Source of the DNA: CAZBBB01 sp964490005 | GTDB lineage: Bacteria; Planctomycetota; B15-G4 | Assembly: GCA_964490005.1 (NCBI GenBank) | Contig: CAZBBB010000028.1 | Coordinates: 1-35,127, forward strand | DNA: 35,127 nt | Direction: 5' to 3' | In this document: positions 9,697 through 17,935 of the stretch, in pieces | Layout of the letters: the number at the start of each line of letters is the position of its first letter | How positions within the stretch are numbered: the stretch's first letter is position 1 | The notes under the pieces: model-generated | The model's input: the letters and a program-made list of their open reading frames with translations, nothing else | The model's database searches: none | What the model was told of the DNA's origin: nothing | Position numbers and translations under genes: made by a program

Positions 9697-10611
9697 ATGA
9701 GACTCCCCACGCTGATCCTGGCCTGCGCACCCGCCCTCGCGGCGCAGGACTTCTCCAACGTGACGATCGAGGTCGCGCCCGTCGCCGGGCACGTCTCGAT
9801 CCTCACCGGCGCCGGAGGCAACGTCGGCGTCAGCGCCGGCCCCGACGGCATCCTGATCGTCGACGACCAGTTCCTGCCGCTGGCCGAGCGCATCCGCGCC
9901 GCCCTCGACGGGCTCGCGCCGGGCGGCCCGCGCTACGTGCTCAACACGCACTGGCACGGCGACCACACCGGCGGCAACGCGGCCTTCGGCGCGACGGCGC
10001 TGATCGTCGCGCACGAGAACGTGCGCCGGCGCATGGCGGCTCCGCCGCGCGGCGAGGACGGCCCGGCCCCGCCCGAGGCCCTGCCCGCGCTCACCTTCAC
10101 CGAACGCGTCACGCTGCACTTCAACGGCGAGGCCGTCGAAGTCGTGCACCTGCCGCCCGGCCACACCGACGGCGACAGCGTCGTGCTGTTCACCGGGAGC
10201 GGCGTGGCCCACCTCGGCGACGCCTACTTCGCCGGACGCTTCCCGTTCGTCGACCTCTCGAGCGGCGGCGACGTGGTCGGCCTGGCGCGCAACATCGCGC
10301 GGCTCGTCGACGAGCTGCCGGCCGACGTGCGCATCATCCCCGGCCACGGCCCCGTGACTTCGCTCGAGGAGCTGCGCACGTACGGACGCATGCTCGACGC
10401 GTCGATCGCCCTCGCGCGCGCGGCCCACGCGGCCGGCACGCCGGTCGACGCGTTCGTCGCCGCCGGAATGCCCGAAGAGTGGCGGGGCTGGGCCTGGAGC
10501 TTCATCAGCGAGGAGCGCTGGCTCTCGATCGTGCACGAGAGCGTCGGCCGCTCGCCGGACGGGCCGACGCCCACGACCGGGCCGCTGCTGCCGCCCTCGG
10601 CCGCGCGCTGA
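9697..10611 (+). CDS. Exported MBL-fold metallo-hydrolase
   Basis: 304 aa with a short signal peptide (about residues 1-17, ending ALAAQ). It is a metallo-beta-lactamase-fold hydrolase with the complete dinuclear zinc set: H85-W-H87-G-D89-H90 (THWHGDH), H156 in PPGHTDGD, D175 in LGDAYF and H217 in PGHGPV. The layout resembles periplasmic class-B-like or quinoprotein-relay-type MBL proteins; hydrolysis of an ester, lactam or thioester is possible but the substrate is not known. It is first in a tight operon with the SDR (6-base gap), acyl-CoA ligase and sulfatase genes. Confidence 0.9.
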   Translation: MRLPTLILACAPALAAQDFSNVTIEVAPVAGHVSILTGAGGNVGVSAGPDGILIVDDQFLPLAERIRAALDGLAPGGPRYVLNTHWHGDHTGGNAAFGATALIVAHENVRRRMAAPPRGEDGPAPPEALPALTFTERVTLHFNGEAVEVVHLPPGHTDGDSVVLFTGSGVAHLGDAYFAGRFPFVDLSSGGDVVGLARNIARLVDELPADVRIIPGHGPVTSLEELRTYGRMLDASIALARAAHAAGTPVDAFVAAGMPEEWRGWAWSFISEERWLSIVHESVGRSPDGPTPTTGPLLPPSAAR

Positions 10612-10617
10612 CGCGCC

Positions 10618-11472
10618 ATGGACCTCGGCCTGGCCGACACCGCGGTGTTCATCACCGGCGCCTCGGGCGGCATCGGCCGCGCGCTGGCCGAGACCTTCCT
10701 GGACGAGGGCGCACGCGTCGTGCTGCACGCGCGGGCGCGCGGCGCGGAGCTGCGCGACTGGGTGGCGCGCCGGCCGGACGCGGCGCGCGCGCAGGTCGTC
10801 GAAGCCGACATCCGCGACCCCGCGGCCGTGCAGGCGGCCTTCGACGCGGGGCGCGCGGCCTTCGGCCGCATCGACGCCTGCATCGCCAATGCCGGCGCCT
10901 GGACGCCCCCCGACCGGCGGCTCGACGAAGCGCCCGTCGAACGCATCCGGGAGGCCGTCGACGTCAACCTGCTCGGCGCGGTCTGGACGGCGCGCGCCTT
11001 CTTCGGCGGGCTGGCGCGCGACGGAGCGCGCGCCGACGGGCGCGGCGCGAGCCTGGTCTTCATCGGTTCGACCGCCGGCCGCTTCGGCGAGGCCGGGCAC
11101 GCCGAGTACGCCGCCGCCAAGGCCGGCCTGCACGGCCTGATGCTCAGCCTCAAGAACGAGATCGTGACCCTCGATCCGTTCGGGCGCGTGAACCTCGTGC
11201 AACCGGGCTGGACGGTCACGCACATGGCGCGCCCCGCGCTCGACGCGCCGGGGGTCATCGCCAAGGTCGCCGCCACGATGGCCGTGCGGCAGCTCGCGCG
11301 GGCGCGCGACATCGCGCGCCTCGCCGCCGTGCTGTGCTCGCCGCTCGCGGCGCGGCACGTCTCGGGGCAGATCGTGGCCGTCGCCGGCGGCATGGAAGGC
11401 CGCACGCTCTGGAGCGCCGCCGACATCGACGAGGACGCGATCCGTCGACGCGCGCGCGACCCGGGCGAGTGA
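10618..11472 (+). CDS. Short-chain dehydrogenase/reductase (SDR)
   Basis: 284-aa classical SDR. The nucleotide-binding motif TGASGGIG (13-20), the NAG motif (91-93) and the catalytic triad S151, Y164 and K168 (AEYAAAK) are all present. Residue 39 after the second strand is an Arg in HARARG, which favours NADPH. Classical SDRs reduce or oxidise hydroxy/keto groups. With the following acyl-CoA-ligase-like gene this could act in fatty or aromatic acid metabolism, but nothing fixes the substrate. Its stop overlaps the next start as GTGA, giving translational coupling. Confidence 0.9.
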   Translation: MDLGLADTAVFITGASGGIGRALAETFLDEGARVVLHARARGAELRDWVARRPDAARAQVVEADIRDPAAVQAAFDAGRAAFGRIDACIANAGAWTPPDRRLDEAPVERIREAVDVNLLGAVWTARAFFGGLARDGARADGRGASLVFIGSTAGRFGEAGHAEYAAAKAGLHGLMLSLKNEIVTLDPFGRVNLVQPGWTVTHMARPALDAPGVIAKVAATMAVRQLARARDIARLAAVLCSPLAARHVSGQIVAVAGGMEGRTLWSAADIDEDAIRRRARDPGE

Positions 11473-12914
11473 GCGGGCGCCCGCCGCTCGACCCGACGCT
11501 GCCCCTGCCCGCCGCGCCGCGGGAGGCCCTCGCGCTCGTCACGCCCGACGGCCGCGAGCACGCCGACGCGGCGCTGCGCGCGGCGATCGGACGCGCGCTC
11601 GCCGGCCTGCGGCAGCAGCGCCTCGTCCCGGGCGCGCGCCTCGTCCTGGCGCTGCCGAGGAGCCTGGAGTTCGTCGCCGTGCACCTGGCGGCCCTGCGTT
11701 CCGGCGCGGTCTCGGTGCCCGTCTCGCCGGCCGCGACGGCGTCCGAAGTCTCGCGGCTGGCCGAGGCCTCGCGTGCGCAGCTCGTGGTCGACGAGGCGCT
11801 CGCCCGTCGCTGGCTCGCCGCTCGCGACGCGCCCTGCGACCCGTCCGACCTGCCGCGTCCCGCCGGGCGCGACCCGGCGCTGCTGCTCATGACCTCCGGC
11901 ACGACCGGCGCGCCCAAGGGCGTGCTGCACACCCACGCCGCGCTGCGCCGGCAGGTCGAGGATCTCGCGGCGTGCTGGGACGTCACGCCCGCCGACGTGC
12001 TGATCCACGCGCTGCCGCTGTACCACGTGCACGGCCTCGTCGTGGCGCTGCACGTGGCGCTGGCGAGCGGCGCGCGCGTCGTGCTGCTCGAACGCTTCGA
12101 GCCCGAGGCGGTCGTGCGCGCCGTCGCGACGCGCGGCGGCACGCTGTTCATGGGCGTCCCCACGATGTACCACCGGCTGCTGCAATTGCCGGAAGCCGGG
12201 ACGCGACCGCTGGCCTCGCTGCGCCTCGCGACCTGCGGCAGCGCCCCGCTGCGCGCCGAGACGGCGGCCGCCTTCCTGCGGCGCACGGGCCGGAGGCTGC
12301 TCGTGCGCTACGGACTGACCGAAGCGCTCATCGTGACCAGCCAGCGGCTCGACGAGGAGCGCGATCCGCACGGCGTCGGTCGCCCGCTTCCGGGCGTCGG
12401 GCTGCGCATCGTCGATCCCGAGTCGCAGCGCGAGGTCCCGGCGGGAGCGGTCGGCAGCGTGCGGGTCCGCGGTCCGACGGTCTTCGCCGGGTACGAGGGT
12501 GGCGGCGGCGGCCCCGACGCCGCGGGCGAGTTCGACACCGGCGATCTGGGTTTCGTCGACGCGACGGGCGAGCTGCAGCTCGTCGGGCGGCGACGCGAAC
12601 TGATCATCACCGGAGGACACAACGTGCATCCCCGCGAAGTGGAGACGGTGCTCGAACGCGAGGACTCGGTCGCCGAGTGCGCCGTCACGGGCCTGCCGGA
12701 CGAGGATCTCGGCGAACTCGTCGCCGCCGCCGTCGTCGGCGCGCCGGGCCGACCGCCCGACCTGCCGGCGCTGCGGGCGCGTTGCAGCTCCGAACTGCCG
12801 CGGTTCAAGCAGCCGCGGGCCTGGCTGGTGCTCGAGGCCCTTCCGCGCACGCCGCTGGGGAAGCTGCGCCGCGACGCGTTGTCCGCGCTCCCCGGCTGGA
12901 CGCGCACGCGATGA
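11469..12914 (+). CDS. AMP-forming acyl-CoA synthetase-like enzyme (ANL family)
   Basis: 481 aa, starting at a GTG that overlaps the SDR stop by four bases. ANL-superfamily motifs are complete: the phosphate loop MTSGTTGAPKG (141-151), HALPLYHVHG (180-189), RYGLTE (280-285), the FDTGDLG aspartate (D357), the GRRRELIITGG hinge (373-383) and the catalytic Lys465 in PRTPLGK. It should activate a carboxylate as acyl-AMP and load it on CoA. The short length and the HALPLYHVHG motif are reminiscent of malonyl-CoA synthetases (MatB-like), but the acid is not certain. It overlaps the sulfatase gene by ATGA. Confidence 0.9.
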   Translation: MSGRPPLDPTLPLPAAPREALALVTPDGREHADAALRAAIGRALAGLRQQRLVPGARLVLALPRSLEFVAVHLAALRSGAVSVPVSPAATASEVSRLAEASRAQLVVDEALARRWLAARDAPCDPSDLPRPAGRDPALLLMTSGTTGAPKGVLHTHAALRRQVEDLAACWDVTPADVLIHALPLYHVHGLVVALHVALASGARVVLLERFEPEAVVRAVATRGGTLFMGVPTMYHRLLQLPEAGTRPLASLRLATCGSAPLRAETAAAFLRRTGRRLLVRYGLTEALIVTSQRLDEERDPHGVGRPLPGVGLRIVDPESQREVPAGAVGSVRVRGPTVFAGYEGGGGGPDAAGEFDTGDLGFVDATGELQLVGRRRELIITGGHNVHPREVETVLEREDSVAECAVTGLPDEDLGELVAAAVVGAPGRPPDLPALRARCSSELPRFKQPRAWLVLEALPRTPLGKLRRDALSALPGWTRTR

Positions 12915-14821
12915 GTTCGCTCCGCCCGCGGCATGGCGCGGCCGGCGCCGTCGTCGCGCTGCTGCTGGCGTGCTGCCTGTCAGGCTGCGCTCCCGCGGCT
13001 CCCGCGCCGGGCGTGTTGCTCGTGACCCTCGACACGACGCGCGCCGATCACCTCGGCTGCTACGGCGACCCTCGCGGCCTGACGCCGCGCATCGACGCCT
13101 GGGCGGCGCGCGGGCTGATCTTCGACGCGGCGCGCGCGCCCACCCCCGTCACGCTGCCGAGCCACGCCACGCTGCTCACCGGCCTGCAGCCGACCGCGCA
13201 CGGCGTGCACGCGAACGGGTCGATGCGACTCGGGGACGACGCGCTGCTGCTGTCGGAGGCGCTGGCGGGCGAGGGCTTCCGCACGGCGGGCTTCGTGGGC
13301 AGTTGGGTGCTCGACGCGCGCTTCGGCCTCGCGCAGGGCTTCGAGCGCTACTCCTCGCCGTCGGCCGGCGCCCTCGGGGCGAGCACGGAGATCGTCGAGC
13401 GCCCGGCCGATGCCGTCATCGACGAAGCGCTGGCCTGGCTGTCCGGCCTCGAGAGCGACGAACCCTTCCTGCTGTGGGTGCATCTGTTCGACCCGCATCA
13501 GCCGCTGCAGGCGCCCGCGCGGCTGATCGAGCGCATCGGCGACGGCTACGCGGCGGAGATCGCCTTCTGCGACGAACAACTGGGACGACTGCTGGGCGCG
13601 CTCGACGCCTCGGGCCGCGCGCGAAACCTCGTGAGCGTGATCACGGCCGACCACGGCGAGGGTCTCGGCGAGCACGGCGAGGCCACGCACGGCTACCTGC
13701 TGCACGACGCCACGCTGCGCGTCCCGCTGCTGCTCGCGGCTCCCGGCCTGCGCGCGCGGGCCGGCGCGCGCGTCGCGGCGGACGTCAGTCTCGCCGACGT
13801 GCCGAGCACCGTGCTGGCGTTGCTCGGCCTGCCGGCGCGGCTGCTGCCCGAGGCCCTCGGCCCCGACCTGCTGCAGAGCGCCGGGCTGGCGCCCGCCTCG
13901 CTGCCGGTCGGCAGCGAGCGCGTGATCCCGCTCTCGACGCGGCTGCCCTGGGAGAGCCATCGCTGGCAGCCGCTCACCGGCGTCGTGTGGCAGCGGCACA
14001 AGCTGGTCGCCGGCGCGCGCGACGAGGTCTTCGATCTCGCGGCGGATCCCGGCGAGTTGAGCGACCTGAGCGCCCGGGCCGTCGAGCGCAGCGCGGCCCT
14101 GAAGCGCGCCGCGCAGGCCGTCTTCGCGGAGTCCTCCTCGCTCGCCGAATCGCGCGCGCTCACGCTCGAAGAGGCGGCCGCGCTCTCCGCCCTCGGATAC
14201 GTCGGCGCGGCCTCGGCGGCCGACGCGCCCGACGTGCCCCGCGACGCGCCCGATCCGCGCGACCGGCTCGACGACCTGCGCGCCCTCGACGAGGCCGTCG
14301 CGCAGATGAGTCGTGCGCGCAGGCTGCTCGGCCTCGACGCGAACGCTCCGGCCTCGCCGGACGCCGAGTCGCTCCGCGAGGCCTTCGAGCTGCTCGATCG
14401 CGCGCGCGTCGCGCTGCAGCGCCTGCATGCGGCGCAAGACGACGACCCCATCGTCCTGGCCAACCTCGGCCTGCTGGCGCTGAGCGAGGGCCGCCCCGAG
14501 CAGGCCGCGCCGTTCTTCGAGCGCCATCTCGAGGCGGACCCCGCGAGCGTGCCGTCGCACGTCAACCTCGCGTTGTGTCGCGCGACGCTCGGGGAGGTCG
14601 ACGCGGCCCGGCGCCACATGTGGGCCGCGCTGCAACTGCAGTCGGACTACGCGCTGCCGCGCGCGTGGCTCGTCGACCAGGCCATCGCCGCCGGAGAGTT
14701 CGGTGAAGCCGTGTGGTGGCTCGAGCAGGACCCGAATCCGGACGCGCAGCGACTCGGGCAGCTCCGGGCGCGGATGCGCGCCTCCGGCCAGACCGTGCGC
14801 CGCCCCGACTTCACGCGCTGA
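12911..14821 (+). CDS. Sulfatase-fold lipoprotein with C-terminal TPR repeats
   Basis: 636 aa. A lipoprotein signal ends at the lipobox LSGC (Cys26). The alkaline-phosphatase/sulfatase fold follows: metal motif LVTLDTTRADHLG (D41), nucleophile region VTLPSHATLLTG and metal pair D247-H248 in TADHGEG. The canonical C/S-x-P-x-R formylglycine motif is replaced by T81-L-P-S-H85, so a formylglycine sulfatase is unlikely; a Thr nucleophile as in phosphodiesterase-type relatives is inferred. Residues about 490-610 form TPR-like helices (ANLGLLALSEGRPEQAAPFF). It is likely membrane-anchored in the periplasm. It is the last gene of the MBL-SDR-ligase operon and is followed by a strong hairpin. Confidence 0.87.
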   Translation: MSSLRPRHGAAGAVVALLLACCLSGCAPAAPAPGVLLVTLDTTRADHLGCYGDPRGLTPRIDAWAARGLIFDAARAPTPVTLPSHATLLTGLQPTAHGVHANGSMRLGDDALLLSEALAGEGFRTAGFVGSWVLDARFGLAQGFERYSSPSAGALGASTEIVERPADAVIDEALAWLSGLESDEPFLLWVHLFDPHQPLQAPARLIERIGDGYAAEIAFCDEQLGRLLGALDASGRARNLVSVITADHGEGLGEHGEATHGYLLHDATLRVPLLLAAPGLRARAGARVAADVSLADVPSTVLALLGLPARLLPEALGPDLLQSAGLAPASLPVGSERVIPLSTRLPWESHRWQPLTGVVWQRHKLVAGARDEVFDLAADPGELSDLSARAVERSAALKRAAQAVFAESSSLAESRALTLEEAAALSALGYVGAASAADAPDVPRDAPDPRDRLDDLRALDEAVAQMSRARRLLGLDANAPASPDAESLREAFELLDRARVALQRLHAAQDDDPIVLANLGLLALSEGRPEQAAPFFERHLEADPASVPSHVNLALCRATLGEVDAARRHMWAALQLQSDYALPRAWLVDQAIAAGEFGEAVWWLEQDPNPDAQRLGQLRARMRASGQTVRRPDFTR

Positions 14822-14837
14822 CCTGGCTCCGGGACCC

Positions 14838-14867
14838 CGCTGTCGTTCCCGCAACGACAGCGAATTT
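14838..14867 (+). terminator. Perfect 10-bp hairpin terminator after the sulfatase operon
   Basis: CGCTGTCGTT (14838-14847), loop CCCGC, and AACGACAGCG (14853-14862) are perfectly complementary. AATTT follows. It lies 16 bases after the sulfatase stop and is the clearest intrinsic-terminator-like structure in the window. Confidence 0.75.
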
Positions 14868-14877
14868 CCCGTGCGCC

Positions 14878-14909
14878 GACCCGGCTTGCCGGTTCTTGAA
14901 CCATGGGTC
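14878..14909 (+). other. Nested inverted repeats in the leader of the Tat-substrate gene
   Basis: Three overlapping stems occur in 32 bases: GACCC/GGGTC (14878-14882 with 14905-14909), CCGGC-TT-GCCGG (14881-14892) and GGTTC-TT-GAACC (14891-14902). They can form a small branched or alternative RNA fold, or act as a protein-binding palindrome. The 177-bp gap (14822-14998) holds this, the terminator and no gene. Confidence 0.4.
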
Positions 14910-14998
14910 AGAATCGCGTGCGTCCTGCGTCCCGAAGCGCATGACGACGTACCTCGGCCGGGGAGTTCCGCTGCGTCTTTCAGGCGGGACGATTGCAC

Positions 14999-15859
14999 AT
15001 GACTGACAACACGGATGCGTTCGCGCGCGAACGACAGGACCCCGCTCGACGGGACTTCCTGCGTTTGTTCGGCCTGTTGGCGGCCGGAGTCGCCGTCGGC
15101 CCCTACGTGTCTCCGGCGATGGCCTCCTTCGCGCCGCCCGCCTCGCTCGTCGGCTCGAACGAGATCACCTTCTACGAGGAGTCGCGGCGCTTCACCGCCT
15201 GCGACGGCCCGGCCTGCGACCTCGTCGCGGGGACGCTGTTCTCCCTGAACAGCTCGAGCTTCAAGGGCACCGTGCTGCTCGACGTGCAGCCCACGGTCAA
15301 GACCACGGGCTGGGTGATCACGGCGTCGCAGACCAACTTCAAGGTGCAGCCGGGCGAGCAGCACTTCTTCAACGTGTTCATGGACTGCTACTCCGACCCG
15401 CAGGTCGGCGCGACGCCGCAGAAGCTGATGGTGCGCGTCACCGCCACCGGGTACCCGCTCGACGGCTCGGCGCCCTTCGTGATCGGCACGCTCACGGCCA
15501 AGGCCGAGTGCGTGCTCTCGGCGCTGCAGGTCGTGCCGCCGACCGAGCCGATCCAGATGACGCCGGGCGGCCAGGCCTCCGCGACGGTGATGATCAACGG
15601 CGCCTGGATCGACTCGGCGAAGTTCGGGCCGGTCGAGCTGCTCGCGACCTTCGTGCCGGCCGGCTGGACGATCAACGTCCTGCCGCCCTCGGTCACGTTC
15701 GCGGGCAGCGGTTCGGTGCCGGCGAAGGTGCGCGTGCAGCTGCCCGGCAACGTCGCCAACGGCGCCTACACCTTCCGCGTGCTGGCCCGCATGTCGCACG
15801 AGAGCTTCGTGGCCCCGATGACCGCGACCGGCACGGTCAAGGTCGTCGTCGCTCTCTGA
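14999..15859 (+). CDS. Tat-type exported protein of unknown function
   Basis: 286 aa from the ATG at 14999 (a TTG six bases upstream is less likely). A twin-arginine signal is clear: RRDFLRLFGLLAAGVAVG followed by an SPAMA-type cleavage site near residue 42. The mature part is Val/Thr-rich beta-strand sequence with two Ig-like or CARDB-like halves (about 50-170 and 175-286; the second contains VELLATFVPAGWTINVLPPS). Four cysteines lie in the first half (two in FTACDGPACD, one in MDCYSD, one in AECVLS). It has no enzyme motif. Its last 23 bases overlap the convergent nucleotidyltransferase gene. A functional link with that module is possible but unproven. Confidence 0.8.
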   Translation: MTDNTDAFARERQDPARRDFLRLFGLLAAGVAVGPYVSPAMASFAPPASLVGSNEITFYEESRRFTACDGPACDLVAGTLFSLNSSSFKGTVLLDVQPTVKTTGWVITASQTNFKVQPGEQHFFNVFMDCYSDPQVGATPQKLMVRVTATGYPLDGSAPFVIGTLTAKAECVLSALQVVPPTEPIQMTPGGQASATVMINGAWIDSAKFGPVELLATFVPAGWTINVLPPSVTFAGSGSVPAKVRVQLPGNVANGAYTFRVLARMSHESFVAPMTATGTVKVVVAL

Positions 15860-17090
15860 GGCCGGCCCCGGCAGCCCGGGCCAGGTCGCGCAGCAGCCGG
15901 GCCGCCGCCCGCGCTCGCCGGACCGGCTCGCGCCCCGCGACGGGCAGCAGCGCCTGCAGGATCTCGCGCTGACGGTCGCGGGCCGCGCCGAGCGCCCGTG
16001 CCACGAGCCCCGCGGCGGTTGCCGTGTCGTCGCCCCGCGCGAGCGCCGCGAGGTGCGCGCGCGACCAGCCCGGCGCCAGCACCGTCCCCAGCAGGGCCCG
16101 ACGCCAGGGAGGCACCGCGCCCGCGCACGCGGCGTCGAGCGCATCGGCCGCCAGCAGGGCGAACAGGTCCAGGCGCCAGCGATCGGCCCGCTCGAGCAGC
16201 GGACGCGCGCGCCCCAGCGCGCCCGGACCCAGGCGCCTCGCGAGCAACAGCGCGTCGAGCATGCGGCGCCAGCTCGGCTCTCCCGAATGATGCAGCGCCA
16301 GGTGCGCGCTGCCGTCGTCGACCGACAGCGCGCGCACGCGCGTCGCGCCGAGCGGCAGCCGGACGCTGCGCGCCACGAGCGCCTCCGTCGCCATCCGCTC
16401 CGGCGCGCCGCCCTCGACCACGCCCGTGTGCAGCTCGACGACGAGGGAGAACTCGCCCACGCGGGCCGAGAGCGGCTGCAGGTGCCGATGCGACTCGCTG
16501 GCGTGCCCGCCGGCGTTCGGCGCCTCGACCAGCCCGTCGGCGAGCAGCAGCTCGCGCGCACGGTGCGCTTCGTCGTCCCGCAGCAGCACGTCCACGTCGC
16601 CGCTCGGCCGGACCCACGGTTCGGGATAGATCCGGTGCGCCAGGGTCAGCCCCTTGAGCAGCACCGGTCTCAGGCCGGCGCCCTCCAGGCGCGCCAGCAG
16701 CGCGGGGACGTGTGCCAGCGCGTGCGCATGGCGCCGACGGCAGGCCAGCTCCTCGGCCAGCAACAACCGTCGCCGCTCGATCCCGAGTTCGGCGCCCAGG
16801 CCGAGTGCGGCCAGCCGCGCGGACAGGAAGGCCGAGGCTCCGGCCCACCAAGCCTGGTGCAGCAGCGCGTCGTCCGCCGGCAGGCCGGCCAGGGCCCGCC
16901 GGGCGCCGGACGCATCGTCGGCGATGCAGGCCAGCAGCACGTCGAGCAGGGCGTTCACGGCGGGGTCGGGCGCCGGGCCCGCACCGAAGCGCGCGGGCAA
17001 ACTGAAGCCCTCCGCGCCGCCGAACCGCAGCAGGTCGTCGAGGGCCTCGAAGGGAAAGGCCGGCCGGACGGCTGTGCGGCCCGGACTCAT
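15837..17090 (-). CDS. Nucleotidyltransferase-family protein of the HPrK/PqqD module
   Basis: 417 aa. The central segment (about 143-225) matches the uncharacterised NTP_transf_5-type nucleotidyltransferases: LLKG (Lys146), RIYPEP, then GDVDVLL with D165 and D167 as metal-binding acids, and later VVELHTG (E219). Flanking regions are Ala/Leu-rich helices. It probably transfers a nucleotide to a protein or small molecule. The start ATG overlaps the kinase stop (ATGA), so it is translationally coupled as the third gene of the module. Its 3' end overlaps the convergent Tat-substrate gene by 23 bp. Relatives occur in lasso-peptide and exopolysaccharide loci. Confidence 0.85.
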   Translation of the reverse strand: MSPGRTAVRPAFPFEALDDLLRFGGAEGFSLPARFGAGPAPDPAVNALLDVLLACIADDASGARRALAGLPADDALLHQAWWAGASAFLSARLAALGLGAELGIERRRLLLAEELACRRRHAHALAHVPALLARLEGAGLRPVLLKGLTLAHRIYPEPWVRPSGDVDVLLRDDEAHRARELLLADGLVEAPNAGGHASESHRHLQPLSARVGEFSLVVELHTGVVEGGAPERMATEALVARSVRLPLGATRVRALSVDDGSAHLALHHSGEPSWRRMLDALLLARRLGPGALGRARPLLERADRWRLDLFALLAADALDAACAGAVPPWRRALLGTVLAPGWSRAHLAALARGDDTATAAGLVARALGAARDRQREILQALLPVAGREPVRRARAAARLLRDLARAAGAGLRERRRP

Positions 17091-17935
17091 CGGCCGGGCA
17101 CCGGCTCGAGCAGGCGGCGGCAGCGCTCGACGACGCCCGCGCCGTCGCGCACCGCGAGCTGCAGCGTCGGCACCTCGCGCGCGAGCCGGGCCAGTTCTCC
17201 GAAGGCCCAGGCGCCGCGCGCCTGGAAGGCATGGCACGAGGCCAGCAGGGCGGCGAAGGCCGCGCCCGCGTCGATGGGGCCGTCGTCCGCCTCGGGCCGC
17301 GCGAGCACGACCAGCGCCGAGAGCGGCACGGGACGACGCGCGCGACTGCGAGGCAGCGTGGCGTCGGCGAGGAAGGCCTTGGCGCCGGCGCGCAGCAGGG
17401 CGGGCGGCGCCTGACCGGAGGGCACGAGCCAGGACAGCACGTCCGGACGCAGGCCGACGGGCCGACGGCAGACTTCGACCGCCGCCTCGTCGGCCCGCAC
17501 GGCGACGCACTCGTCACCGCCCCAACGCCAGCCGCGGAACGCCAGCGCCACCGCCAGGCTCGACTTGCCCGCGCCGCTCGCCCCGACGAACAGCGCCGCG
17601 CGCCCGCGCCGGTCGACGGCGACGCTCGCGTGCAGCAGCAGGCGCGGCCCGGGGTCGGCGGCCAACACATCGTCGAGGGCCTGCTCGACCCGCAGGATGA
17701 GCTCGCCCTCGTAGGCGGCTGCGCGCGCCACGCTCCGCCCGCCGCCCACCTGCGCCGGCCAGCCGCCCCGGTTGCACAGCTCGCCGGGGCCGTCGGCGGC
17801 CGCGCGCGCGGGCCGCGGCGCACCGCAGGCCCGCGCCACGAGCGCCAGCCGCGCGCGATCGGCATCGACGACGCGCACCGGACGGCGGGCCACGCCGAGG
17901 TCGACGAACCAGTCCGCCGCGCGCCGCGTCGTCAT
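17087..17935 (-). CDS. HPr-kinase-like ATPase (HprK-related)
   Basis: 282 aa. The second half has an HprK-type P-loop: FVGASGAGKSSLAVAL (Walker A at 118-126), preceded by the LLLHASVAV strand (His102) and followed by WGGDECVAV with D141-E142 at the position of the HprK catalytic acid. The classic N-terminal HPr kinase domain is absent. Such HprK-related kinases accompany a PqqD-like protein and a nucleotidyltransferase in several bacteria, and a homologue in some lasso-peptide clusters phosphorylates the peptide. The ATG at 17935 overlaps the PqqD stop (ATGA), which fixes the start against a longer frame. Confidence 0.86.
   Translation of the reverse strand: MTTRRAADWFVDLGVARRPVRVVDADRARLALVARACGAPRPARAAADGPGELCNRGGWPAQVGGGRSVARAAAYEGELILRVEQALDDVLAADPGPRLLLHASVAVDRRGRAALFVGASGAGKSSLAVALAFRGWRWGGDECVAVRADEAAVEVCRRPVGLRPDVLSWLVPSGQAPPALLRAGAKAFLADATLPRSRARRPVPLSALVVLARPEADDGPIDAGAAFAALLASCHAFQARGAWAFGELARLAREVPTLQLAVRDGAGVVERCRRLLEPVPGR

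Noticed and set aside
14870..14998. Cyclic-di-GMP (GEMM) or other known riboswitch in the Tat-substrate leader
   Set aside because: The conserved GEMM bases are not present; only generic inverted repeats can be seen.
12980..16561. 1193-codon minus-strand frame across sulfatase, Tat-substrate and nucleotidyltransferase genes
   Set aside because: It crosses three well-supported genes on both strands, including the terminator hairpin, and its composition is that of a shadow frame.
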